DNA of 64,000 nt from an uncultured Oscillospiraceae bacterium (GCA_900543795.1 UQSH01000001.1:1-64000), one strand, 5' to 3'. Shown: positions 7,871 to 16,763, counted from the first letter of the stretch. Notes: a model not told the origin generated them from the letters alone. A program made the numbers and translations.

Positions 7871-8542
7871 ATGATAAAAATTATCACTGACTATGGTGGG
7901 ATGTTGTTCTCTGCTTTGGGTCAAACTCTCATAATGGCTCTTTGCAGCTTGCTTTTTGCCTGTATGATCGGTTTGATTTTCGGTATTCTTTCCGTACTGA
8001 AAAACAAACCTTGCAATGCTGTTTACCGTATTTTTGTAGATGTTGTTCGCGGTGTGCCTATGATTGTACTTGCGTTCTTTGTATATTTCGGCGTTCCGAT
8101 GGCAGTGAACAATATGTTTTCCAATGCCCATTTTACTTTGACCGCGCTTCAGGCAGGTATTGTTTGCCTGTCGCTTAATTGCGGTGCGTATATGGCAGAG
8201 ATAATTCGTGCAGGTATTCAGTCTGTTGACATCGGTCAAATGGAGGCCTGCCGTTCACTTGGTATGACATACGGTCAGGCAATGCGCAAGGTTGTGCTTC
8301 CGCAGGCTATCAAAACAATGATTCCAAGCATTATCAATCAGTTTATCATTACACTTAAAGATACATCAATTCTTTCGGTAATCGGCTTCCCGGAGCTTGT
8401 AAACACAACAAAGAATGTAATTTCCGTATCTATGGATTCGTTCGGCGGTTGGGCTTGCGCAGGCCTTATGTATCTTGTTGTAATTACAATACTTTCATAT
8501 ATTGCAAAGTTTATCGAGAGGAGGATGAACCGTGGCCGTTAA
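7871..8542 (+). CDS. Amino-acid ABC transporter permease
   Basis: The product has 223 aa of the His/Glu/Gln/Arg/opine family, with about five membrane helices. The EAA loop that contacts the ATPase is recognisable ([18 protein letters not shown]). A GGAGG-type site (AAGGAGGAGAG) precedes the ATG. The stop overlaps the ATPase start by 11 bp, giving translational coupling. It forms the membrane channel for the binding protein at 6980. The exact substrate cannot be read from the sequence. Confidence 0.93.
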   Translation: MIKIITDYGGMLFSALGQTLIMALCSLLFACMIGLIFGILSVLKNKPCNAVYRIFVDVVRGVPMIVLAFFVYFGVPMAVNNMFSNAHFTLTALQAGIVCLSLNCGAYMAEIIRAGIQSVDIGQMEACRSLGMTYGQAMRKVVLPQAIKTMIPSIINQFIITLKDTSILSVIGFPELVNTTKNVISVSMDSFGGWACAGLMYLVVITILSYIAKFIERRMNRGR

Positions 8543-9278
8543 TTATGATAACATAAAAATCCATGCTTCACACCTCCATAAATGCTTTGGTAAGCTTGAG
8601 GTGTTAAAGGACATAAGCACTGACATTTACGAGGGCGAGGTAGTTGTTGTTCTCGGTCCGTCAGGTTGCGGTAAGTCAACATTTCTTCGCTGTATTAATC
8701 GCCTTGAGGATATTACTGGCGGTGAAATGGTTGTTGACGGCAACCATATGGATGACAAAAAAATTGACATAAACAAGGCAAGGGAAAATATTGGAATGGT
8801 ATTTCAGCATTTCAATCTTTTCAACAACCTTAATGTTATGGACAATCTTACTCTTGCGCCTATTCAGGTAAAGAAAATGAAGAAGGATGAGGCTTGCAAG
8901 CTTGCAATGTCTATGCTTAAAAAGGTTGGCCTTGAGGAAAAGGCAGAGGCTTTTCCGTCGCAGCTTTCAGGCGGTCAAAAGCAACGTGTTGCTATTGCAC
9001 GCGCACTTTGTATGAACCCTGATATTATGCTTTTTGACGAGCCTACATCAGCCCTTGATCCCGAGATGGTAGGCGAGGTTCTCAACGTTATGAAGCAGCT
9101 TGCCGCCGACGGTATGACAATGGTTGTTGTTACCCACGAAATCGGCTTTGCAAGGGAGGTTGCAGACAGGGTACTTTTCTTTGCCGATGGCTATATCGGT
9201 GAGGAGGGCACTCCTCAAGAGGTTATTTATAACCCTAAAACCGAAAGAGCAAAGGATTTCTTTAACAAGGTATTATAA
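8532..9278 (+). CDS. Amino-acid ABC transporter ATP-binding protein
   Basis: The product has 248 aa starting at a GTG. All ATPase motifs are present: Walker [11 protein letters not shown]-loop [10 protein letters not shown], signature LSGGQKQR, Walker [14 protein letters not shown] and the switch histidine in VVTHEIG. It powers import through the overlapping permease. It is the last gene of the operon and is followed at once by an intrinsic terminator. Confidence 0.95.
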   Translation: MAVNYDNIKIHASHLHKCFGKLEVLKDISTDIYEGEVVVVLGPSGCGKSTFLRCINRLEDITGGEMVVDGNHMDDKKIDINKARENIGMVFQHFNLFNNLNVMDNLTLAPIQVKKMKKDEACKLAMSMLKKVGLEEKAEAFPSQLSGGQKQRVAIARALCMNPDIMLFDEPTSALDPEMVGEVLNVMKQLAADGMTMVVVTHEIGFAREVADRVLFFADGYIGEEGTPQEVIYNPKTERAKDFFNKVL

Positions 9279-9282
9279 TGTC

Positions 9283-9310
9283 AAAGTCGAGGTGAGTCCT
9301 CGACTTTTTT
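9283..9310 (+). terminator. Intrinsic terminator of the ABC transporter operon
   Basis: AAGTCGAGG pairs with CCTCGACTT across a 5-base loop and is followed by a run of T. Confidence 0.85.
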
Positions 9311-9319
9311 GGAGCTTGT

Positions 9320-10243
9320 ATGAAAAATAAAAAACTGTTAGCCTCTATTTTGCTGATATTAATTTCTATGGCTTGGGGCGGCTCGTTTGTTGCCCAAAGT
9401 AAGGGCGGAGACATTGTCGGTCCGTTTACCTTTGGATTTCTCAGATTTTTGATGGCAGGCATTGCAATTTTGCCTGTTGTTGCCATACATTCCAAAAGAA
9501 ATAAGACTGCCGCGGCCGTCAGCTATTCTTCAAGAGAGCTTATCAAAGACGGAATAATATGCGGGTTTTTCCTTGCAGGCACATCGGCATTTCAACAGCT
9601 CGGCTTGTTTGCAGGCACACCGTCCGGCAAGGCAGGGTTTATTACATCCTGTAACGTACTGTTTGTGCCTATTATCGGACTGCTGTTCAAAAACAAGGTT
9701 AAAGCTAATGTTTGGGCATCGGTAGTAATAACTGTTTGCGGCTTATATTTGCTTTGTGTTAATGAGGGCTTTGATGTTCGGCTGTCGGATGCTTATGTGC
9801 TTGTCTGTGCAGTGATGAACGCGGCAAGAATTGTTGCGGTTGACAGATTTAAGGATAAAACAGATATTATTAAGCTTGCCTGTGTGCAGTTTTTTTCTGC
9901 ATCCGCTATACTTGGCGTACCCACATTTGCGTTTGAGGCAAGGGACATTTCTTCTTGGTGGTCAACAGTAAATCAAGGCAGTGTGTGGATGGCATTGCTT
10001 TATGCCTCTGTTGTTGCGGGTGCATTTGCCTTTACCATTCAAAACGTTGCACAAAAGCACGTTGACCCAACTGTTTCGTCTATTTTGATGAGTACCGAGG
10101 CGGTTTTTGCAGTTCTTGCAGGATGGATGCTGATGGGCGACATTCTTTCGGCTAAAGAGATAATAGGATGCTGTGTGATTTTTGTTGCACTGATAATTGC
10201 TCAGCTTCCGGACAAAAAGTATAAAAACAAGGACGAGATATGA
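9320..10243 (+). CDS. EamA/DMT-family transporter
   Basis: The product has 307 aa, ten predicted membrane helices in two EamA repeats. Hallmarks are AWGGSFVAQ near the N-terminus and TEAVFAVLAGWMLMGD in the second repeat. The family exports metabolites such as amino acids; no substrate can be assigned. It begins 10 bases after the ABC-operon terminator with a GGAG site, so it has little room for its own promoter and may depend on read-through. Confidence 0.88.
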   Translation: MKNKKLLASILLILISMAWGGSFVAQSKGGDIVGPFTFGFLRFLMAGIAILPVVAIHSKRNKTAAAVSYSSRELIKDGIICGFFLAGTSAFQQLGLFAGTPSGKAGFITSCNVLFVPIIGLLFKNKVKANVWASVVITVCGLYLLCVNEGFDVRLSDAYVLVCAVMNAARIVAVDRFKDKTDIIKLACVQFFSASAILGVPTFAFEARDISSWWSTVNQGSVWMALLYASVVAGAFAFTIQNVAQKHVDPTVSSILMSTEAVFAVLAGWMLMGDILSAKEIIGCCVIFVALIIAQLPDKKYKNKDEI

Positions 10244-10264
10244 TTTATTCAATCTCGTCCTTGT
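10227..10264 (+). terminator. Intrinsic terminator overlapping the EamA stop
   Basis: A 13-bp perfect stem, ACAAGGACGAGAT with ATCTCGTCCTTGT, starts within the last codons of the gene. Confidence 0.8.
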
Positions 10265-10282
10265 TTATTGTACCTATTCCTA

Positions 10283-10423
10283 TACCGAGCCTTCCATGCC
10301 GACAATTTTGACGAGGCACACAAAAAGCACGAGGAAATGGGATGCATCTGCTTTGAAAATCACGAAATGGGAATTTATTTCATCGAAGATCCCGACGGCT
10401 ATTGGCTTGAAATTTTACCGTAA
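10283..10423 (+). pseudogene. VOC (glyoxalase-like) C-terminal fragment, copy 1
   Basis: In the frame ending at the TAA at 10421 the translation includes NFDEAHKKHEEMGCICFEN and IYFIEDPDGYWLEILP. This is the C-terminal quarter of a lactoylglutathione-lyase-like VOC protein. No start codon or N-terminal half is present. A near-identical fragment lies at 26900-27136 on the other strand. It is a dead remnant. Confidence 0.75.
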
Positions 10424-10449
10424 TTCTTGATATATATTCTCAAATAATT

Positions 10450-10479
10450 AACTCCCTTGTGACACACTACAAGGGAGTT
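10450..10479 (+). terminator. Bidirectional stem-loop
   Basis: AACTCCCTTGT pairs with ACAAGGGAGTT and is followed by TTTAA. It is an intrinsic terminator after the VOC fragment. Confidence 0.65.
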
Positions 10480-10580
10480 TTAATATCCGGATTAAATATT
10501 TATTTTTAATGCCAAGGTTGGCACATAACTAAAATATCGTGTCAACTTTACAATTCGTTAATAATTGAATATTCATACAA

Positions 10581-10609
10581 AAAGCACCCCACAGATTGTG
10601 AGGTGCTTT
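10581..10609 (-). terminator. Terminator of the LRR surface-protein gene
   Basis: On the minus strand AAAGCACC pairs with GGTGCTTT, with a T tract, directly after the LRR stop codon. Confidence 0.75.
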
Positions 10610-10614
10610 CGTCA

Positions 10615-13257
10615 TTATTTCTTTGTTTTAACAATCTTTACTGTTGACCAATCAGAGTAATAATTCTTACCATTGTAGGTCTTGTATGCTCTAACTCTTA
10701 CATAATATTTTGTCTTACCTTTCAGCCCAGCAAAGGTCTTGGTAACAGCCTTTGCAGATTCAATTGTTGCAGACTTCTTGTTTTTTATAAACTTGCTATC
10801 TGTTGCAATTTGAACTTGATAGCCTGTATAAGATTTCTTATCCCAAGTTACCTTGATTTGCTTTGAATTTGGAGAAGTAACCTTTAAAATAGTTGGCTTT
10901 GCAACTGTTAGCTTGTTTGTGTATTTATCCTTGTATGATTTCCTACAAACAGAACAAGTGTGCAAAGTATATCCCTTTGCGGCGTACGTTGGCTTAACAA
11001 CCTTTGTTGTGCATTTGTGACCTTTAGCAGGTATAGTTTTACCCGTTGTAAGCTTAACACCACAGGTTGAACACTTTGTATCGCTTTCTTTTCCTGTTGT
11101 TGTACATGTCGGAGCGACAGCATTGTTCATTGATACAGATTTATGTCCTGTTGCAGGAACAGCTGTTTGAGCAACTAAAACTGTACCACATACAGAGCAG
11201 TGACTACCTTGGGTTAACCCGGACGAAGTACATGTTGCCGCAACTGCGTCATCAATAACAACGGTGTGTTCTTCGCAATAATTTCCAAGTGATACAAAAT
11301 CCCTGTCAAATTTCATTGCATACGCTTCGGCGGTAGAACCGGTGTATCCGTAAATTGTAGCAAATTCGTCAATTACATTGGCGTTGTTTGGAATTGTGCA
11401 ATAAGGTGACAGAATAGTAATTTCTCGTAAATTAGAGCAACCATAATAAGCATATCTTCCAACTGAAACAACCGAATTTGGAATGTTGGTTTTGATTAGG
11501 TTAGAACAATTATGAAACGCAGAATCCGAAATGTTGGAAATCCCTTCATCAAGATTAATTTCGCGGATGGTATTCTTATGCTTATACCAAAGAGAATCCT
11601 CATAATCAGACGACCAATCCGCCATCGTTCCTGTCCCGGGAGTTAAATGAATACGAATTAATCCAACGCATTCGTCCAAACCGCTGAAATCAATTTTTGC
11701 TGAAGCTGGAATTGTCACATCGGTTAGGGTATTGAAGGCCTTTGTTCCAATATTTGTAACACCATTAGGAATAGTAATACTTGTTAATCCTGTGCAATTG
11801 TAAAATGCGTAATTGCCAATATTTGTAATTCCATTGTCGAGGATTATATCCTTGCATTTTGTTCTGCTGATATACCAGGGTGTGTATTGATAATATGTAT
11901 CTGAATCGCTCATGTAGAAAGTATAATTTTGCATTATACCGGTGCCCTTGGTTAAGATTACTTTTTCTATGTTGGTACAATTTTTGAATACATCTGAAGA
12001 ATTATAGATCTTTGCAGAGCAAGGCATTGTAAGCTCTTTTAGTCCAGTGCAATTCTCAAATACAGAATCACCGATGCTTATTACGCTATCCGGTATGGTT
12101 ACACTTGTTAAGCTTGTGCAATAATAAAATGCCCCTTTATCTATGCTTGTTACACTATTTGGTATCGTTACACTTGTTAAATTTCCACAAGACGAAAATG
12201 TACCATGATCTATCCTTGTTACACTATCGGGTATTGTTACACTTGTTAAGTTTTCGCAATCAAGAAATGCACAAGCACCTATGTTTGTTACGCTGTTTGG
12301 TATTGTTATGTTTCTTAACCTAAAGCAATCACGAAATGCCCAATCACCTATGCTTGTTACACTATTTGGTATTGTTATACTTGTTAAGCTTGTGCAACTA
12401 CAAAATGCCCAATCATCTATGCTTGTTACGCTATTTCCAATTGTTACACTTGTTAAGCTTGTGCAATGATAAAATGCCCCATTACCTATGCTTTTTACGC
12501 TATTTGGTATTGTTATACTTGTTAAGCTTGTGCAATTATTAAATGCACTACCACCTATGCCAACCACACCATCGGGAATCGAAACACTCTGCAAATTTGT
12601 ACAACCATAAAATGCACTACCAGCAATGTCCTTGGTCCCCGCTTTTATTTCATAATGTCCAGAAATATTCTGATTTAATTTTATCAAATGAGAACCAATG
12701 TAAAGTACATCATTATCCCATTGTTCTTTGTTATTGTAAATACCGGTATTATAGAAAGCTTTAGCACCAATAACTAAGTAGCTATCAGGTATTGTTACGC
12801 TCGTTAATCCAGTGCAATTCTCAAATGCGGAACTGCCAATATTTGTAACACCTTCAGGAATGGTAACATTAGGCAATTTTCTGCATCCATAAAATGCATA
12901 ATTACCAATGCTGGTTACAGTATTTGGAATAGTAATACTTGTTAATCCAGCGCATTCATAAAATGCGTAATCGCCAATACTTGTAACGCCTTCATTAATA
13001 ATTATATTCTCAATTGCTGATTGCTTATAAAATGGACAATTTTCATAATATAAAGACTCGTTTATATTATCCCTCCAAGAGGTCATTGTTCCGGTTCCGC
13101 TTATTGTAAGTGTTCCGGTTGAAGAGTCAAATGTATATGTTAGATTTGAACCACAAGTTCCGCTACTAAGTGCATACGCCGAAAAATCTAAGCCCGCTAT
13201 CAGGCTCAGCAGCATTACCAGCGATAATATCAAACTAATTGTCTTTTTCATCTTCAT
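10615..13257 (-). CDS. Secreted BspA-like leucine-rich repeat protein with Fn3 domain
   Basis: The product has 880 aa. A signal peptide covers about residues 1-29 (KKTISLILSLVMLLSLIAG, ending YA). Residues ~40-640 hold LRR_5 (BspA-type) repeats of about 23 residues with the core LTSITIPNSVTSIG. Residues ~650-770 hold three cysteine-pair repeats of the form GHK..APTCT..G....CS.CG. The C-terminus (~785-880) is a fibronectin type III domain. There is no LPXTG motif, so attachment is unclear. Related proteins bind host or plant polymers; the target here is unknown. AAGGAG precedes the ATG, which lies inside the end of the SIR2-like gene (23-bp overlap), so translation is probably coupled. Confidence 0.92.
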   Translation of the reverse strand: MKMKKTISLILSLVMLLSLIAGLDFSAYALSSGTCGSNLTYTFDSSTGTLTISGTGTMTSWRDNINESLYYENCPFYKQSAIENIIINEGVTSIGDYAFYECAGLTSITIPNTVTSIGNYAFYGCRKLPNVTIPEGVTNIGSSAFENCTGLTSVTIPDSYLVIGAKAFYNTGIYNNKEQWDNDVLYIGSHLIKLNQNISGHYEIKAGTKDIAGSAFYGCTNLQSVSIPDGVVGIGGSAFNNCTSLTSITIPNSVKSIGNGAFYHCTSLTSVTIGNSVTSIDDWAFCSCTSLTSITIPNSVTSIGDWAFRDCFRLRNITIPNSVTNIGACAFLDCENLTSVTIPDSVTRIDHGTFSSCGNLTSVTIPNSVTSIDKGAFYYCTSLTSVTIPDSVISIGDSVFENCTGLKELTMPCSAKIYNSSDVFKNCTNIEKVILTKGTGIMQNYTFYMSDSDTYYQYTPWYISRTKCKDIILDNGITNIGNYAFYNCTGLTSITIPNGVTNIGTKAFNTLTDVTIPASAKIDFSGLDECVGLIRIHLTPGTGTMADWSSDYEDSLWYKHKNTIREINLDEGISNISDSAFHNCSNLIKTNIPNSVVSVGRYAYYGCSNLREITILSPYCTIPNNANVIDEFATIYGYTGSTAEAYAMKFDRDFVSLGNYCEEHTVVIDDAVAATCTSSGLTQGSHCSVCGTVLVAQTAVPATGHKSVSMNNAVAPTCTTTGKESDTKCSTCGVKLTTGKTIPAKGHKCTTKVVKPTYAAKGYTLHTCSVCRKSYKDKYTNKLTVAKPTILKVTSPNSKQIKVTWDKKSYTGYQVQIATDSKFIKNKKSATIESAKAVTKTFAGLKGKTKYYVRVRAYKTYNGKNYYSDWSTVKIVKTKK

Positions 13258-14218
13258 TTTTCTCCTTTTGTGTATTTATTTCAACAATAGCATTATTATA
13301 AAATTCTTTATAATAGGCCCTACATCTTAAAGAATAATCTTCTTTTGATTCGTCTTTGCCTATTTTAGGGAGCGTAACTCCGCAATCACAAATTTCAACA
13401 TCAAATTGCTTTAATAGGATTTGTTTTTCATCAAAATCTTTAGCTGATTTTGGTGAATAATAATACACTTTTCCTGTTTTAGCATTTTCATTTTTTCTTC
13501 TGTTTAGTAACCACCATAAATCCAACTCTGAAAAATCAAACCCAAAGCCAAGAACATAAACATCAGACATAATAAAATAGTCTATCCAGCTTTTGTATTT
13601 GATTGTTTCTCCTTGCTTTTGTTTGTCGTAATATGAATTGCCTCTTTTATTCAAAAATTCTTTAATTTTGAATAAAAGATTTCCATATTCATAATGGCCT
13701 AAAATTAAGCTAAAGGGCTTACGAGCTTCACCATGTATATGCCAAATATTATAAGGCTTTTCACCATTTTCAATTTGATTATAGGTATGTAGTAAATATT
13801 TGCTTTCAGCTTTCTTAACATCGTGATTTTTTGTAACCTTTTGCAACCGCTTAAGCTTGCTTTCTGACACTACTCTTTCGTTAAGAGCTGCACATTCTAA
13901 TTCATAAGTATAATTTGTTGTTAAAATTTGATCAAAACCAAGAGATAATAAAGACCTTAAGTATTCTAATTCTTCGTTTGAAATTGGAGACAACAAGTTT
14001 TCTTGATACTTTTTGTATTCTTTCTTTTTTAAATTGAATAATCTATCTCTGACATTAACGCCAATAGTTGCAATTGCTTTTAACGGCATTGGAGATTTGT
14101 ATTTCTCATATTTAGCTTTGTCTAAACCAGATAATGACATTAATAACATATCCCAGTTTCCACAACCAAAATTTAGATTAATTCCATTCCCAATTAGTAA
14201 TATTTGTTTTCTTTTCAT
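13235..14218 (-). CDS. SIR2-like / AbiH-like protein, candidate antiphage NADase
   Basis: The product has 327 aa from the ATG at 14218 (GGAGATAGG site); an upstream TTG would add ten residues. The N-terminus ILLIGNGINLNFG is a Rossmann-like nucleotide-binding turn. ILTTNYTYELE, the histidine pair in WHIHGEARKP and GFGFDFSELDLWWLL are the pattern of SIR2_2 and AbiH-type proteins. Many bacterial SIR2 proteins deplete NAD+ to abort phage infection; that this one does so is inference. It is preceded by a promoter, a structured leader and a terminator-like hairpin directly before its ribosome-binding site. Its end overlaps the LRR surface-protein gene. Confidence 0.7.
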   Translation of the reverse strand: MKRKQILLIGNGINLNFGCGNWDMLLMSLSGLDKAKYEKYKSPMPLKAIATIGVNVRDRLFNLKKKEYKKYQENLLSPISNEELEYLRSLLSLGFDQILTTNYTYELECAALNERVVSESKLKRLQKVTKNHDVKKAESKYLLHTYNQIENGEKPYNIWHIHGEARKPFSLILGHYEYGNLLFKIKEFLNKRGNSYYDKQKQGETIKYKSWIDYFIMSDVYVLGFGFDFSELDLWWLLNRRKNENAKTGKVYYYSPKSAKDFDEKQILLKQFDVEICDCGVTLPKIGKDESKEDYSLRCRAYYKEFYNNAIVEINTQKEKNEDEKDN

Positions 14219-14238
14219 CCTATCTCCAAAATAAAAAA

Positions 14239-14264
14239 ATGCGTACATCCGAAGCTATACGCAT
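14239..14264 (-). terminator. Attenuator-like terminator just upstream of the SIR2-like gene
   Basis: On the minus strand ATGCGTA pairs with TACGCAT and is followed by seven T, ending about 12 bases before the GGAG site of the SIR2-like gene. It would stop most transcripts before the gene unless relieved. Confidence 0.7.
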
Positions 14265-14292
14265 AAAAAACACATAGCTCAACTGTTCATCA

Positions 14293-14358
14293 AAACAAAA
14301 TTAAACATATCCTCAATGAAGTATGCTAAATAGAGCATCAATTTATTTAATTTTGTTT
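14293..14358 (-). promoter_or_regulatory. Structured leader RNA (nested inverted repeats)
   Basis: A perfect 13-bp inverted repeat (14293-14305 with 14346-14358, AAACAAAATTAAA) encloses a second hairpin, ATGCT with AGCAT (14323-14338). It lies directly downstream of the promoter at 14368-14396, so it should be transcribed before the attenuator. Confidence 0.55.
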
Positions 14359-14367
14359 GGCTCTTTC

Positions 14368-14396
14368 ATTGTAGCATAGAGTCATTATTTTTGCAA
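14368..14396 (-). promoter_or_regulatory. Promoter of the SIR2-like gene
   Basis: On the minus strand TTGCAA and TACAAT are 17 bases apart. The start point would be near 14361, leaving a leader of about 140 bases. Confidence 0.6.
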
Positions 14397-14496
14397 TAAC
14401 CAAGTTGTCGCAATACCAAAATAATCTGCCAACCCATGTTTGCTAATGTTATATGAAATGCATTTGAAATATTATTCGTGAATTGATAAACAACAA

Positions 14497-14525
14497 AACC
14501 GAGAGCGACTGAATCACTCTCGGTT
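14497..14525 (-). terminator. Terminator of the cupin gene
   Basis: AACCGAGAG pairs with CTCTCGGTT. On the minus strand it follows the cupin stop and runs into AT-rich sequence. Confidence 0.7.
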
Positions 14526-14534
14526 ATTTATTGC

Positions 14535-14873
14535 TTATTCAAGTGGGAAAACTACTGTTAAAAGCATTTTGAAATCTGTTGGAGCATAGACTGCGTGTGG
14601 CTTTTTAGCAGGCATAACAATAGCTTCACCTGCGTTGCAGAGATACACATTTCCGTCAACGGTAAACTGTCCTGTTCCCTCTAAAACAGTAACCATTGCA
14701 TCACCTGTTGAGTCGTGTGTGCCGATTTCCTCGCCCTGCGAAAAGGCAAACAGTGTTACGCTGACTGCACTGTTTTGTGCCAAGGTTTTGCTTACTACCT
14801 GTCCGGGCTGAACAGTTACTTGATTTGCCAAAGCAAATACTTCCTCGTGATTTACATTTTTGATAAATGCCAT
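14535..14873 (-). CDS. Small cupin-domain protein
   Basis: The product has 112 aa, a single cupin barrel with motif 1 GEEIGTHDSTGDAMVTVLEG and motif 2 GEAIVMPAKKPHAVYA. The metal ligands H and H are visible, so it probably binds a metal. No enzymatic role can be assigned. It lies downstream of and parallel to the ferredoxin gene, and such pairs are often co-transcribed. A MITE now separates the two and ends exactly at the AAGGAGG ribosome-binding site of this gene. Confidence 0.85.
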   Translation of the reverse strand: MAFIKNVNHEEVFALANQVTVQPGQVVSKTLAQNSAVSVTLFAFSQGEEIGTHDSTGDAMVTVLEGTGQFTVDGNVYLCNAGEAIVMPAKKPHAVYAPTDFKMLLTVVFPLE

Positions 14874-14887
14874 TGATTTATCCTCCT

Positions 14888-15166
14888 TAGGGTAATGGTA
14901 ATAATCTGAACCACGGTTTATCGTGGCAGATATTGCCCTTACTTTTTGTTAAAATACTCGTTAATCCGAAAGGATTAACTGCGTTTTTGCCTCGATTAAG
15001 ACCAAATCTGCACACGATAAACTGCAAAGCATCAAAAATGCTTGTAGTAAAGATGAGATTTGGCATCTTGAGATGGCAGCCTTGCTGACGCAAGGCAACA
15101 GCGAAAGCGACAAATATCGCTTTAATACTGCATTTTTGACGGGTTCGGATTATTACCGTTACCCTA
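14888..15166. mobile_element. MITE of about 279 bp with 25-bp imperfect terminal inverted repeats
   Basis: The left end TAGGGTAATGGTAATAATC and the right end read in reverse, TAGGGTAACGGTAATAATC, match with few differences. Both ends begin with TA, as expected for a TA target duplication of Tc1/mariner or IS630-type elements. The interior codes for no transposase and contains several short hairpins. It sits between the ferredoxin and cupin genes, supplies the ferredoxin stop codon and abuts the cupin ribosome-binding site. A fragment of a second copy lies at 6818-6856. Confidence 0.75.
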
Positions 15167-15853
15167 CGATAATATTTTTCCGTCGGTTGAGATTGTTACT
15201 ACCTGCCAGGGAATGAATTTTCCGCTGTTTTGAAGTGCTGTTTTAACTGCGTATTCAATACCTCCGCAGCAAGGCACCTCCATTCTAACAACTGTTACGC
15301 TTTTGATATTATTATTTGCAATAATTGCAGTTAATTTGTCTGCATAATCTACATCATCAAGCTTTGGGCAACCTATAAGAGTAACCTTGTTTTTGATGAA
15401 ATCGTTGTGGAAATTGCCGTAAGCATAAGCAGAGCAATCAGCGGCAACAAGGAGATTTGCACCGTCAAAATACGGAGCATTTACAGGCACAAGCTTAATC
15501 TGCACAGGCCATTGAGAAAGCTGACTTGACACAGAAATATCGGTATTATCCACTTTCTTTTCGTGATTTATACTCATTGAGCGTGAACCCGGACAGCCTG
15601 AATGTGCGTGTTGTTTTGCTTTTTGACTTGCTTTAACCGCCGCCTCGTCATAAGCCGGAGCCTCTCGCATTTCAAATGAAATTGCGTCAACAGGACAGGC
15701 GGGCAGGCAGTCTCCCAAGCCGTCGCAATAGTCCTCTCTTGTGAGAACGGCTTTGCCGTTTACCATTTCTATTGCACCCTCGTGGCAGGCAGATGCACAT
15801 GCACCGCAACCGTTACATTTTTCTTTATCTATCTTAATGATTTTTCTAATCAT
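15164..15853 (-). CDS. 4Fe-4S ferredoxin-type protein
   Basis: The product has 229 aa from the ATG at 15853, which follows GAAAGGAAG. Two 4Fe-4S clusters are indicated: CNGCGACASACH near residue 11 and CDGLGDCLPACP near residue 44. A C-terminal ~140-residue domain has several cysteines (CPGS, DCSAYAY, GCPKLDD, CCGG) that may bind another cofactor. It is probably an electron carrier or reductase subunit. Its TAG stop is formed by the end of the MITE, so the original C-terminus may have been longer. It is parallel to the cupin gene. Confidence 0.85.
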   Translation of the reverse strand: MIRKIIKIDKEKCNGCGACASACHEGAIEMVNGKAVLTREDYCDGLGDCLPACPVDAISFEMREAPAYDEAAVKASQKAKQHAHSGCPGSRSMSINHEKKVDNTDISVSSQLSQWPVQIKLVPVNAPYFDGANLLVAADCSAYAYGNFHNDFIKNKVTLIGCPKLDDVDYADKLTAIIANNNIKSVTVVRMEVPCCGGIEYAVKTALQNSGKFIPWQVVTISTDGKILS

Positions 15854-15944
15854 AGGTATCTTCCTTTCATAATTCATTGACCTCATTGTACTACAAATCG
15901 TACTAAATTTCTACATTTTTTCGATAAAAAACACGAGGTATGTT

Positions 15945-16079
15945 ATGGAAAGAAAGCAACACAAAATAAGTATTTTGAAGCTACTGTTTATTAGCTTCGG
16001 CATATCGGCTATTGAATTTAGTACTGTTTTACGGACTGTCAATGCGGGGAATATTTACAATAAAGTAAATTTATGCTAA
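15945..16079 (+). pseudogene. Short membrane-protein-like ORF, possibly a stub
   Basis: Forty-four codons begin MERKQHKISILKLLFISFGI, a charged start followed by one hydrophobic segment, after a GAGG site. The hydrophobic stretch ends abruptly and the rest looks random. It resembles the other gene stubs in this window, but I cannot name a parent family. It may be a chance ORF. Confidence 0.3.
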
Positions 16080-16145
16080 GCTATAATGAACATAAAATGG
16101 ATTATGACATTTTAAACGGATGATTTAGCTATAAGGATGATGAGC

Positions 16146-16763
16146 ATGAATAATGGCAACAAATACATATTTAAAATCATTGTTAATTCTCGTCTTTTCG
16201 ATGCATACGAGGCAGTTGTTAATACTCTTGAAATCTACGGTATCGTTATTTCAAAGGATTACAGAGAAAGAACAGTTGTGGGAAAATGGAATCCTATACT
16301 ACATAATGAATTAGGTGCCAAAATTAATGTTTGGACAGGCGAGTTTAGGTTGTGGGAGGACGGCTCAACAACTGTTGTTAGATTGATTTTAAGCGGTAAC
16401 GGCGATAAAGCTTCGGCAAAAACAATGGCTAAGTTTTTTTACAAAAAGCTGAAGAAATTTATTTCGGTTCAAAATATGTATTTAGACAGAAGCAGTAAAG
16501 CATCAAATAATATCACAAAAGAATTATTTACTGCTTTGCAAAGTGCGTATCGGAAGCCTAAACGAAGCTTTGGACAACAATTACGTGATGCTCTTGATAT
16601 TGCAGATGCCTTGTTGCCTGAAAAGAAACAAGCAAAAAAGGTTTATATATGCGACGATTATGATGATGTATCATACTATCCTGACGAGGACCACGAAGGC
16701 CACGACCACGAGCCTGACGGGTATTGTATCGAAGCGGATGAGTATATTCAAGATATGATGTAA
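16146..16763 (+). CDS. Unrecognised protein, first of a three-gene operon
   Basis: The product has 205 aa from the ATG at 16146, which AAGGA precedes by eight bases; in-frame ATGs at 16137 and 16140 are alternatives. There is no signal peptide or membrane segment. Residues ~1-105 look like a compact alpha/beta domain (YIFKIIVNSRLFDAYEAV, then KINVWTGEFRLWEDG). A basic linker follows (YRKPKRSF), and the C-terminus is acidic and histidine-rich (DEDHEGHDHEPDG), which could bind metal. Two further orphan genes follow on the same strand. No family is recognised. Confidence 0.7.
   Translation: MNNGNKYIFKIIVNSRLFDAYEAVVNTLEIYGIVISKDYRERTVVGKWNPILHNELGAKINVWTGEFRLWEDGSTTVVRLILSGNGDKASAKTMAKFFYKKLKKFISVQNMYLDRSSKASNNITKELFTALQSAYRKPKRSFGQQLRDALDIADALLPEKKQAKKVYICDDYDDVSYYPDEDHEGHDHEPDGYCIEADEYIQDMM

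Noticed and set aside
12105..12764. Several long plus-strand frames and short regular repeats, CRISPR-like at first sight
   Set aside because: They are shadows of the LRR_5 repeats on the minus strand. The period is about 69 bp with degenerate coding repeats and no unique spacers.
14887..15093. Minus-strand 68-codon frame between the cupin and ferredoxin genes
   Set aside because: It lies entirely inside the MITE and its codons are explained by the element and its hairpins.
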